NCBI GenBank assembly: GCA_016926595.1
Contig: JAFGOG010000257.1
Span: 1-19,211 of the forward strand
Length of the DNA: 19,211 nucleotides
Direction: 5' to 3'
Source: Anaerolineae bacterium
GTDB taxonomy: Bacteria > Chloroflexota > Anaerolineae > JAAYZQ01
A program made the position numbers and the translations under genes. Positions 1 through 7,066 of this stretch are shown here, piece by piece (the first letter of the stretch is position 1; each line of letters opens with the position of its first letter). The notes under the pieces were generated by a model. The model saw only the letters and a program-made list of their open reading frames with translations, did not search any database and was not told where the DNA came from.

Positions 1-1682
1 CTGGCGTCGATCACGTACAGCTCCCAGTTGCCGGATCGGGCGGAGATGAAGGCCACCCGTTTGCCGTCGGGCGACCAGGCGGGGGCCGTATCGCTCGGGT
101 CGGTCGTCAGCCGGGCCGGATCAAAGCCGCCAGCCTTCATCACCCACACGCCGCACTCGTCGCCCCGCTCGTTGCAGCCATGGTAGGCCAACAGGCCGGC
201 GCTATCCCCAGACGCTGCCGGCGACCAGGCCGGCATCTGGCCAAAGATCCACTCCTCACCCTCACCCCGCACCTCGCCTGGCGAGATGACATAAATGCGC
301 CACTTGCGATCGCCATGCTTGTTCGAGGCAAAGACGATCTGTTTCCCGTCGAGCGACCAGACCGGCGTCGAATCTTCCAGGTGGACGGTCACCTGGCTGA
401 TCTCTCTGCTGTCCAGGCTCAAGACGCTCAATCCCAGATAAGACGGATGGGTGTTGCGAAAAGCCAACAGGCGGCCGCCGGGGGCCAGGGCCGGTTGGCT
501 CGCGTTCTCCTGCGCCAGCGCGGCCGGCCCTTGCGCCAGGTCCAGCACATACACGTCGTGGCGTTGGAGCGTGGCGTCATAGCTGGTAAAGGCGATCCGC
601 CCCTGACCCAGCGAGCCGGTTGCGCCGCCCGGTGTTGCTGTGGTCTCTACGGCGCTGGTGGCCGCTGCTGCGGGGCTGGTAGCCGTGGGTTGGGGTCGCT
701 GTGTGGCCGTGGGGGGCGGAGCTTCGGCCGTGGCCTGGCACCTGAACGCCGCGTCATCGCGCTTGTCCACAGTCCCCTCCAGGGAAAGGGTCGAGACCGC
801 CGCCGCATATTCCTCCGAGGCGGCGCACCAGTCGCCCTCTGTGGAATAGGCCTGCGCCAGGTACACGTGGGCGTCGTGAAGGCGGATGCGGACGTCCTTG
901 TAGCCCGGGGCCAGCGCGTAGAGGCCTTTGAGCGCCTGGATCGTGGCCGGCCAGTTCTGATCCCAATTGCTCAGCGCCGCCTTGTACAGGTTTACCAGGT
1001 TCAGTTGATCCCGCGCATCACCGTCGTCCGGCTTGAGGGCCAGCACCACCTCAAAGTGCTGGACAGCCTCGTCCAGCCGGTCCCCTCGAACGGCATCCAG
1101 GCCCAGTTGGTAATGAGCTGTGGTCACCATCGTCTCGACGTTCTGCCGCTGATAATCGCCGTCCAGGCCGCGGAGCTCGTCGAGCGCCGTTATCGCCTCC
1201 GCCAGCTTGCCGCTCTCGTAAGCGGTCACTGCCTGCCTGTACAACAGCGCCGCCGCATCCAGGCGGGCTTCAGATGTAGGCGTGACCTGCGCCCGCGCCT
1301 TTGCTTCTGCCTCGCGCAGCTGCGTCTGGGCCTCGACCAGCTTTGAGTCGTAGCGCAGCGCCAACTTTAATTCGGCGACGGCCAGCTCGTACTCGCCCGC
1401 CTCCAGGTGAGCCATTCCCAGATCGTAATGCTCCCTGGCGGTCTGCTGGTTGACTATTCCCCGATCCCTCAATCCGTCATAGATCGCTTTTGCTCCCAGC
1501 ACCACCAGGTAGACGGCCAGCAGAACCGCCGTCAGGGCGGCGAGGAGCGTCCACAGCCACGCTCGCGGCCGGTGCCCCGGGGCATATTCGTCCCCTTTGT
1601 CCAGCCCCGCTACAGGGGGGAGCTCAGACGGCACCGGGATCTGCGCCCTGTCGCCCTTGGTCCTTCGTCGTTTTCGGAACAT
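1..1682 (-). CDS. Membrane-anchored TPR and beta-propeller (WD40/TolB-like) protein, 3' end missing
   Basis: The frame starts at ATG 1682 and is still open at the left edge, with 560 codons visible. The N terminus is basic (MFRKRRRTK). One membrane helix follows at about residues 41-66, so the protein is probably anchored with the rest outside. Residues 80-310 form TPR-like helix pairs, such as AREHYDLGMAHLEAGEYELA and the GDW..A...Y..A pattern near 283-295. A Pro/Thr-rich linker spans about 320-352. The rest is a WD40-like (PD40) propeller with blades marked by WSLDGKQIVFAS and WSPDGKRVAFIS and ending LYVID. Such propellers usually mediate binding rather than catalysis; the partner is unknown. 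The gene lies 51 nt after the ABC ATPase on the same strand and has no promoter of its own that I can see, so co-transcription is likely. No strong Shine-Dalgarno precedes the ATG, so the exact start is less certain than the domain call. Confidence 0.85.
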   Translation of the reverse strand, partial: MFRKRRRTKGDRAQIPVPSELPPVAGLDKGDEYAPGHRPRAWLWTLLAALTAVLLAVYLVVLGAKAIYDGLRDRGIVNQQTAREHYDLGMAHLEAGEYELAVAELKLALRYDSKLVEAQTQLREAEAKARAQVTPTSEARLDAAALLYRQAVTAYESGKLAEAITALDELRGLDGDYQRQNVETMVTTAHYQLGLDAVRGDRLDEAVQHFEVVLALKPDDGDARDQLNLVNLYKAALSNWDQNWPATIQALKGLYALAPGYKDVRIRLHDAHVYLAQAYSTEGDWCAASEEYAAAVSTLSLEGTVDKRDDAAFRCQATAEAPPPTATQRPQPTATSPAAAATSAVETTATPGGATGSLGQGRIAFTSYDATLQRHDVYVLDLAQGPAALAQENASQPALAPGGRLLAFRNTHPSYLGLSVLSLDSREISQVTVHLEDSTPVWSLDGKQIVFASNKHGDRKWRIYVISPGEVRGEGEEWIFGQMPAWSPAASGDSAGLLAYHGCNERGDECGVWVMKAGGFDPARLTTDPSDTAPAWSPDGKRVAFISARSGNWELYVIDA

Positions 1683-1733
1683 TGCCAGGCCCGCGCTACC
1701 TTTGGCGTCCGCGTCTCATCTAGCGCCGCTCCC

Positions 1734-2798
1734 CTATGGGGCCGATTCCTGGTCGCCCGGCTCGTGGCTTGTGTCCTCGTCCAGGCCGCGCCCGACCAGG
1801 TCCATAAACACATCTTCCAGCGTTGGCTCGCGCTTTTCCAACGACAAAAGCCGCGTTTGGCTCGCGCTGAGTGTCGCGATCACCGGCGCCAGCACATCCT
1901 CGGCGTTGAGGATCAAGCTCAGCTCGGTATGCTCGTCCAACTGACGCGAGACGCACTGGCGCACGCCCTCAATCCCAGACACCTGGGCGGCTGCATCGGG
2001 CATGTAGGTTACCTGGAGGCGAAAAATGGCATCCTTTTGCAGTTTGTGCTTCAGGTTAAAAGGCGTATCACACGCTAGGATCCTGCCCTTGTCGATGATC
2101 GCCACGCGGTCGCACAGCTCGTCGGCCTCGGCCATATAGTGGGTCGTGAGCAGGATCGTTTTCTCTGGCCTGTCGGTGACCCACCGCTTGATATAGTCCC
2201 GGACCTCGCGCGCAGCGCCCACGTCCAGGCCCAGCGTTGGCTCGTCGAGAAAGATGATCTGCGGATCGGTGATGAATCCGCGCGCAAAGTTCATCTTCTG
2301 GCGCAACCCGGTTGACAGATCCGAGATCTTGGTGTCCTTACGGTCAGACAGTCCCACCACGTCGAGCATCTCATCGATCCGGCGGCCGGTAGTCCTGTAA
2401 TCGATGCCGTAGAATTGGGCAAACATCCACAGGTTCTCGCGGACTGTGAGCAGCCCATAGCCCGACGTCTCACCGCCAGACACCATGTTGATCCGCTGCC
2501 GGATCTCGGCCGCCTTGGTGTCCACGTCCAGCCCATCTACCCAAGCCTTACCGCTGGTCGGCGACAGCAGCGTGGTCAGGATCTTGATCAGCGTCGTCTT
2601 CCCGGCACCGTTTGGCCCCAGCAGCCCAAGGATCTCCCCTTGTGACGCCTCCACGTTCACGTCGTCCAGGGCCACGAGCTGCGTCGGAAGCGGCTCGGTT
2701 CGGCCTTCCCGGCGCGCTGCCTGCTTTTGTTTGCGGCTAGGTTTCAGTTTGTAGATCCGGCCCAGGTGCTCTGTCCTGACGGCCGCCTCAGCGGTCAC
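1734..2798 (-). CDS. ABC-2 type transporter ATP-binding protein (DrrA/CcmA-like)
   Basis: This 354-aa protein is an ABC ATPase. Walker A is GPNGAGKT (residues 61-68), the signature is the LSTGLRQK variant (161-168), Walker B is IIFLDEP (181-187) and the H-loop is TTHY (H220). The C-terminal segment PTLEDVFMDLVGR is typical of DrrA-like subunits that drive ABC-2 exporters for drugs, lipids or glycans at the inner face of the membrane. I chose GTG 2798 because GGAGG lies 6-7 nt upstream. The longer frame from ATG 2840 would begin before the -10 box of the promoter at 2831-2859. No permease gene lies beside it; the only downstream partner in view is the TPR/propeller protein. The substrate cannot be read from the sequence. 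Confidence 0.92.
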   Translation of the reverse strand: MTAEAAVRTEHLGRIYKLKPSRKQKQAARREGRTEPLPTQLVALDDVNVEASQGEILGLLGPNGAGKTTLIKILTTLLSPTSGKAWVDGLDVDTKAAEIRQRINMVSGGETSGYGLLTVRENLWMFAQFYGIDYRTTGRRIDEMLDVVGLSDRKDTKISDLSTGLRQKMNFARGFITDPQIIFLDEPTLGLDVGAAREVRDYIKRWVTDRPEKTILLTTHYMAEADELCDRVAIIDKGRILACDTPFNLKHKLQKDAIFRLQVTYMPDAAAQVSGIEGVRQCVSRQLDEHTELSLILNAEDVLAPVIATLSASQTRLLSLEKREPTLEDVFMDLVGRGLDEDTSHEPGDQESAP

Positions 2799-2830
2799 GC
2801 GATTCCTCCGTTCCGGGTTTTGCCCACGGC

Positions 2831-2859
2831 AGTATATCATAGCCCCGTGCCGAGATCAA
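2831..2859 (-). promoter_or_regulatory. sigma70-type promoter of the ABC ATPase gene
   Basis: On the minus strand, -35 TTGATC (2859-2854), a 17-bp spacer and -10 TATACT (2836-2831) are visible. Transcription would start near 2824, giving a leader of about 25 nt to GTG 2798. This supports the GTG start over the upstream ATG. Confidence 0.7.
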
Positions 2860-3517
2860 GTCATGCATCGCCCTGTCATTACCTTGCCATCTCTATTTCC
2901 ATGCTGCGCCCTCAGTAGAGGGCCAACCAGAGGATCCCTGCAGCGCCAGGGCATTCGAGTACCTGGGCCTGCCGCCCGGAGAACGGGTAAACGCGGCGGC
3001 GATTGACGATATCGCGACCACGATTCAAAGCGTTCTACCGTCTATCGGCCATCCGGGGTGGCGAGGATGGCCCTCTTCACCACCGCCGCCCGCTCGATCG
3101 GCAACGTCACCCTGGCCACCGCCGAAACCGCCGAGTACCTGGTCACTGCCTCGATTACCGTCGACCTCACCAGCACCGGCCTCTAGACCGCCGAGGTCGT
3201 CGCACTCGTCGAGTTACTCTGGACCGGCTTCCCTCCCATTCCAGAGATCAGCCTGGCATGATCCCGACCCAAGGGGATCTTGTCTATAGGGCCGTTTTGA
3301 GCTGATCTGCGCCGCGCCGGTCTGACTTTGACGCGGCCCTGCCATGAGGGGGGATGGTCAGGGACTCTCGCACACCTGGAGAACCTTGTGCCGGCAACCC
3401 ACGGCGAGACGGACTTTCCAGACACGAGCGTGACCCTCGCCATCATATGAGACTGAGGCTGCACGATCAAGGAACGAGCGAGTGCGCGCTATTCGGCGGC
3501 CATCGGCGGGAACCAGA
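2860..3517. other. Gene-poor stretch with a decayed coding remnant
   Basis: No intact gene is supported in these 658 bases. A perfect hairpin GCCCTC-AGTA-GAGGGC lies at 2908-2923. A coding-like frame without a start runs from about 2957 (EYLGLPPGERV...) to about 3061 and overlaps the start of the remnant described at 3058-3261. From 3262 to 3517 I see only short frames in both directions. Bases 3319-3341 resemble 4153-4174. Confidence 0.5.
3058..3261 (+). pseudogene. Small coding remnant interrupted by an in-frame TAG
   Basis: From GTG 3058 or ATG 3067 the frame reads MALFTTAARSIGNVTLATAE and continues to TAG at 3184-3186. The same frame then runs 24 further codons (TAEVVALVELLWTGFPPIPE...) to TGA 3259-3261. 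Third codon positions on both sides of the TAG are almost all G or C, as in the real genes nearby. The stop therefore looks like a point change (CAG to TAG would restore glutamine) in a once longer gene. An upstream frame with similar codon use overlaps the start, which suggests two former tandem genes. I do not recognise either product; a phage structural origin is possible but unproven. Confidence 0.4.
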
Positions 3518-3946
3518 CTAGGTGCTAACCCGGTGCCTGAACTGCTCGTTGTACCATGCACGCCCACGCCCGATGTATTGCCAGCCGTCGGCGGTTAGTT
3601 GTTTGATCAGAGCGTCTAGTTTGGGTTGTGCTTTGCTCAAAACCTCAATTCCTTGTCTCACGTCGCCGGCCAGTTCCCAGTAGCCCAATTTCTCGGACCG
3701 GGCTGCAGCGTATCTGCCTTGCGGACCGATTGCGAGTGCTTCAAAGTACACAGTGCCTCCGCGCAGGCGCGAGTTAAAGTCTTTCCCCGACTTGTCGTAA
3801 ACCACCGCGATCTCACACTGTTCCCAGACATCTTGTGATGTTACGCTCACGTGCAGGACGTTGGGCTCTGGTCTCGCCCTTCCGCAGAAGGGACAAAACT
3901 TGAACGCGTCGTCATAGCTCCCCCCGCACCCTACGCATACTGGCAT
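3518..3946 (-). CDS. Zinc-ribbon hypothetical protein
   Basis: This 142-aa protein begins with a four-cysteine zinc ribbon: C4-x2-C7 (CVGC) and C18-x2-C21 (CPFC). A C-terminal region of roughly residues 100-142 reads LDALIKQLTADGWQYIGRGR followed by an aromatic/basic tail (AWYNEQFRHR). There is no signal peptide or membrane helix, so it is probably cytoplasmic. The start at ATG 3946 is supported by GGAGG seven bases upstream. Expression should be strong given the consensus promoter at 4015-4043. The function is unknown. The zinc ribbon suggests a nucleic-acid or protein adaptor role, but that is inference. The gene stands alone, divergent from ilvE. Confidence 0.8.
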   Translation of the reverse strand: MPVCVGCGGSYDDAFKFCPFCGRARPEPNVLHVSVTSQDVWEQCEIAVVYDKSGKDFNSRLRGGTVYFEALAIGPQGRYAAARSEKLGYWELAGDVRQGIEVLSKAQPKLDALIKQLTADGWQYIGRGRAWYNEQFRHRVST

Positions 3947-4014
3947 CTTTTAACCTCCGTTGTGCTCGTCGATACCGACCCCCCGCCGCAGGCTGGCGGC
4001 CCGGCTGCGGGTGC

Positions 4015-4043
4015 ATTATAGCCACAAGAGAGCACAGTGTCAA
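4015..4043 (-). promoter_or_regulatory. Perfect-consensus sigma70 promoter of the zinc-ribbon gene
   Basis: On the minus strand, -35 TTGACA (4043-4038), exactly 17 bp and -10 TATAAT (4020-4015) match the consensus at all 12 positions. The expected start is near 4008, giving a leader of about 60 nt. A hairpin CCGCAG/CTGCGG (3986-4010) lies at the very 5' end of that leader. Confidence 0.85.
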
Positions 4044-4329
4044 GAGCGGTACGTCAGCAGATGGCTACTGTAAGGATGGGTCTCAATTCCGCTCTGGATC
4101 TTGAGCAGGTACGGAGGTCTGCCTCAACATATCGGCGGCACCAATCTCGTCAGGTCGGCTTTGACGTGGCCCTGTGAATATCGCTCCTCTCAGGGCGCGC
4201 GCCATTGCGGCCGCTGGCAGGCCCGCCCGTAGGGCCGGGTAGGCAGCTTGGGCGGCGATTGCCGAGTTGGCACCCGGCGATCCCAGGCAGGCGGCTTTTG
4301 CTCTCTGACTTGCAGCAGCCCTGACATAG
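4044..4329. other. Intergenic region between divergent promoters
   Basis: This region holds no supported gene. Short minus-strand frames exist but have no Shine-Dalgarno or recognisable product. It contains bases 4153-4174, which nearly repeat 3319-3341. The rest is GC-rich sequence with small imperfect palindromes. No T-box or leader peptide for ilvE is visible. Confidence 0.5.
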
Positions 4330-4358
4330 TTGCGCGCTGTTTCGAAAGCAGGTATAAT
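4330..4358 (+). promoter_or_regulatory. Promoter of the ilvE operon
   Basis: The -10 box TATAAT (4353-4358) is perfect. The -35 candidate TTGCGC (4330-4335), 17 bp upstream, matches only its first three bases. The start would be near 4365, leaving about 30 nt before ATG 4395, which is too short for an attenuator. Confidence 0.6.
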
Positions 4359-4394
4359 CGGAGGCAAGCAATGAAGCTACAAACAGGAGGGATC

Positions 4395-5315
4395 ATGCCC
4401 AGGTTTGCGATTTTCAAGGGGCAGCTCGTGCCTATCGAACAGGCTAAGGTCAGCATCATGACCCACGCCTTTAACTATGGCACCGGCTGTTTTGAGGGCA
4501 TCCGCGCCTACTGGAACGCCGGCGCCCAGCAGTTGTACGTCTTTCGCTTGAAGGAGCATTTCGAGCGGATGCTGCGCTCGTGCCGCATCCTGCGCATTCA
4601 GCTCCCCTACACCGCCGATCAGATGTGCGACATGACGCTCGAGTTGCTCCGCAAGGAAGGGTACCGGGAGGACACCTACGTCCGACCCCTGGCTTACAAG
4701 GCCGACGAGATCATCGGCGTGCGGCTGCATGATCTCACCGACGAATTCTCGATCTTTGCTATCCCCTTTGGCCGCTACATCGAAAAGGAGGAGGGCGCCC
4801 ACGTCTGCATCTCGAGCTGGCAGCGGGTGGACGACAACGCCACGCCGGCCCGGGCCAAGATCACCGGCGCTTACATCAACTCGGCTTTTGCCAAGACCGA
4901 CGCGGTGCTGTCGGGCTATGACGAGGCGCTGGTGCTGACGGCGACGGGCCACATCTCGGAGGGCAGCGCCGAGAACTTTTTCATGGTCCGCAATGGAGTG
5001 CTGATCACGCCGCCAGTGACGTCGAACATCCTGGAAGGGATCACTCGGGCAACGATCATGGATCTGGCCCGCGAGGAGATGGGGCTGCGCACCATCGAGC
5101 GCAACATCGACCGCAGCGAGATCTATATCTGCGACGAGGCTTTTCTGGTCGGCACCGGCGTCCAGATCGCGGCCATCACCCGCATCGAGCACCGGCCCAT
5201 CGACACGGGGACAATCGGCCCGATCGTCACGCGCCTGCGTGAGCTGTATTTCGACGTGGTGCGGGGCAAGATGGCCAAGTACGAGCACTGGTGCACGCCG
5301 GTATACGACCGGTAG
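4395..5315 (+). CDS. ilvE: Branched-chain amino acid aminotransferase
   Basis: This 306-aa class IV PLP aminotransferase matches the usual IlvE length (about 300-310). It interconverts leucine, isoleucine and valine with their 2-oxo acids, using glutamate/2-oxoglutarate. Key features are FNYGTGCFEGIRAYW (26-40), the PLP lysine K155 in PARAKITGAYINSA, the cofactor-binding glutamate in GHISEGSAENFF (E189), and SNILEGITRATI (210-221). The start at ATG 4395 is set by AGGAGG four bases upstream; the frame opens further upstream, but that part lies before the promoter. It is the first gene of a four-gene operon whose other members are membrane or envelope proteins, so it may serve general anabolism rather than a dedicated pathway. 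The branched-chain preference is by family resemblance. D-amino acid aminotransferase or ADC lyase is less likely. Confidence 0.93.
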   Translation: MPRFAIFKGQLVPIEQAKVSIMTHAFNYGTGCFEGIRAYWNAGAQQLYVFRLKEHFERMLRSCRILRIQLPYTADQMCDMTLELLRKEGYREDTYVRPLAYKADEIIGVRLHDLTDEFSIFAIPFGRYIEKEEGAHVCISSWQRVDDNATPARAKITGAYINSAFAKTDAVLSGYDEALVLTATGHISEGSAENFFMVRNGVLITPPVTSNILEGITRATIMDLAREEMGLRTIERNIDRSEIYICDEAFLVGTGVQIAAITRIEHRPIDTGTIGPIVTRLRELYFDVVRGKMAKYEHWCTPVYDR

Positions 5316-5325
5316 AGGCTGAGCT

Positions 5326-6234
5326 TTGACGGTCCGGGCTAAAGCTTCGCTGGGGGTTCCCCTGGGCCTGCTGTTCATGGCCCTGGTCGCGGCCTTGGAT
5401 TGGCTGCTGCTGAGCCGCCTGTTCGGGCACGACATCCCCAACCAGCAGATCAGCTTTGTGTCGTTCCTGCTCGGCCTGCTGGCGCTGGCGAGCCTGCCGG
5501 TGCTGGCCGTTTTGGCCTATTATACACTGAACTGCGCCACCCTCAGATACCGGCTGGACCGGAATGGGATCATCATCCACCAGGCTGGGATGGAGCAGAT
5601 CATCCCGATCAACGAGGTGCGGCAGATCCTGTCGTCCGACCAGATCGAGGGGGCGATCACCCACCGGCGGGGCCTGCGCTGGCCGGGCTGGGAGCGAGGG
5701 GTGGGGCGCATTTCTGGCATCGGCGTGGTCCACTTTTTTGCCACGCGGCCCTGGCCGGACCAACTGCTGGTGCTGACGAGCGGACCGGCCTTTGCCGTCT
5801 CACCCCGCACCCCCGAGCAGTTTTTGCAAGCCTTTGCCGCCCGCCGGGAGCTGGGTCCTAACCGGCGGTTTGAGGCAGGCACACGGCGCGCCAGGTGGCT
5901 CACCTGGCCGCTGTGGACCGACCAGACGGCGTGGGCCCTGATCGGCGCCGCGCTGGCAATCAACCTGGCTCTGTTTGCCTACCTGTGCATCCGGTTCCCG
6001 GGTCTCGACCTGGTGCTGCCGCTGCATTTTGGCAGTGCGGGACAGGTCGATCGCTTTGGCGGCAAGGCGGAGCTGTTCGCTCTGCCGGTTATCGGCCTGA
6101 TCATCCTCGGGACCAACCTGGTCGCCGGCCTGCTCCTGTACAGGTGGGAGAGGGCCGCGGCCTACCTGCTGTGGGGGTCGGCAGCGGTCGCCCAACTCAT
6201 GTTCTGGCTGGCGACCTTGGGCTTGCTGCCATGA
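5326..6234 (+). CDS. Membrane protein with bacterial PH-like domain
   Basis: This 302-aa protein has two N-terminal membrane helices (about 9-31 and 44-68). A soluble segment of about 72-172 follows with the pattern of bacterial PH (bPH/YdbT-like) domains: YRLDRNGIIIHQAGMEQIIP, then a basic stretch and a strand-rich part ending SPRTPEQFLQAF. Two or three C-terminal helices start near 200, with PLHFGSAGQVDRFGGKAELF (232-251), which recalls the DUF1648 motif. The start is TTG 5326, with GAGG about seven bases upstream and only 10 nt after ilvE, so it is co-transcribed. It overlaps the next gene by ATGA. The function is unknown. A role in sensing or scaffolding at the membrane is inference from the PH fold. 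Confidence 0.82.
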   Translation: MTVRAKASLGVPLGLLFMALVAALDWLLLSRLFGHDIPNQQISFVSFLLGLLALASLPVLAVLAYYTLNCATLRYRLDRNGIIIHQAGMEQIIPINEVRQILSSDQIEGAITHRRGLRWPGWERGVGRISGIGVVHFFATRPWPDQLLVLTSGPAFAVSPRTPEQFLQAFAARRELGPNRRFEAGTRRARWLTWPLWTDQTAWALIGAALAINLALFAYLCIRFPGLDLVLPLHFGSAGQVDRFGGKAELFALPVIGLIILGTNLVAGLLLYRWERAAAYLLWGSAAVAQLMFWLATLGLLP

Positions 6235-7064
6235 TCGAACGTCTGGTGGCGGGGCTGGCGCTCAGCGCTTTGATCGGGGGGGTGGGTTACTGGCGGCGGG
6301 CCCTGTCGGCCGGCGGGGTGATCGGCGCCGTCCTGGTCGGTACGGCCATCTTTGGTCTGGGCGGCTGGGTGTGGGGGCTGCTGCTCATCACTTTTTTTGT
6401 GTCGTCGAGCTGGCTGTCGCACTACCGGCAGGGGATCAAGGAGAGGATAGCGGACAAGTTCGCCAAGGGCAGCCGGCGCGACCTGGGCCAGGCCCTGGCC
6501 AACGGCGGGCTGGGCGCACTGCTCGCGGCGGCTTTTGCGCTCGACCCAGAGCCCTTGTTTTTCGCCGCTTTTTTGGGGGTAATGGGCGCGGTCAACGCCG
6601 ATACCTGGGCCACGGAGCTGGGCGTCTTGAGCCGGGTGCCGCCCCGGCTGATCACCACCGGCCAAGAGGTGGCTGCCGGCACCTCCGGCGGCGTAACGCG
6701 GCTGGGTGTGTGGGCCTCGGTGGCCGGGGCGCTGCTCATCGGTGCGGTGGCGACGGCCCTGACCCAGGCGGCGTCGCTGCTCAAGGGCGGCGGATGGCAG
6801 GTGGCTGCCATTGCCTACCCGCTGCTGGCTGTGACCGGCGGCCTGGCTGGCTCGCTGTTCGATAGCCTGTTGGGGGCCACCGCGCAGGGCGTCTATTTCT
6901 GCGACTATTGTGAGAAACAGACCGAACGCCGCGTCCATCGCTGCGGCCAGCAGACGCGCCTGGCGCGCGGTTGGGAGTGGCTGAACAATGACGTGGTAAA
7001 CCTGGTGGCCTCGGCTGTCGGCGGATTGACGGCCGCGCTGTTGGCCTGGATTGTGTGGAGGTAG
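6231..7064 (+). CDS. DUF92 (TIGR00297) integral membrane protein
   Basis: This 277-aa multi-pass protein carries the family motifs RRDLGQALANGG (82-93), ADTWATELG (123-131), GTSGGVT (150-156) and GSLFDSLLGATAQ (207-219). It also has a CDYC...H.C element (224-238) and WLNNDVVN (250-257). The plant member VTE6 is a phytyl-phosphate kinase, so a prenyl- or lipid-alcohol phosphate role is possible. The bacterial substrate is not established and is inference here. ATG 6231 overlaps the TGA of the PH-domain gene (ATGA), implying translational coupling. The next gene starts two bases after its stop. Confidence 0.88.
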   Translation: MIERLVAGLALSALIGGVGYWRRALSAGGVIGAVLVGTAIFGLGGWVWGLLLITFFVSSSWLSHYRQGIKERIADKFAKGSRRDLGQALANGGLGALLAAAFALDPEPLFFAAFLGVMGAVNADTWATELGVLSRVPPRLITTGQEVAAGTSGGVTRLGVWASVAGALLIGAVATALTQAASLLKGGGWQVAAIAYPLLAVTGGLAGSLFDSLLGATAQGVYFCDYCEKQTERRVHRCGQQTRLARGWEWLNNDVVNLVASAVGGLTAALLAWIVWR

Positions 7065-7066
7065 CA

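Noticed and set aside
180..1346. Long plus-strand frame over the TPR/propeller gene
   Set aside because: It is antisense to a gene with clear TPR and propeller motifs; its product is low-complexity, rich in Arg/Gly, and no ribosome site is seen.
2838..2840. ATG as start of the ABC ATPase
   Set aside because: It lies upstream of the -10 box, while GTG 2798 has GGAGG at the right distance.
3358..3567. Minus-strand frame of 69 codons beyond the zinc-ribbon gene
   Set aside because: The last part looks mildly protein-like (HARVWKVRLAVGCRHKVLQV), but the start overlaps the zinc-ribbon gene and no homologue is recognised.
4083..4367. Possible minus-strand gene of 94 codons upstream of ilvE
   Set aside because: No ribosome site, no recognisable domain, Ala-rich product, and it crosses the ilvE promoter.
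4330..4394. Attenuator or T-box for ilvE
   Set aside because: Only about 30 nt separate the predicted transcript start from the start codon, and no specifier or antiterminator structure is visible.
4377..5441. 354-codon minus-strand frame opposite ilvE
   Set aside because: Mirror image of high-GC codon bias in ilvE; the product has no motif, and the plus strand carries all IlvE catalytic residues.
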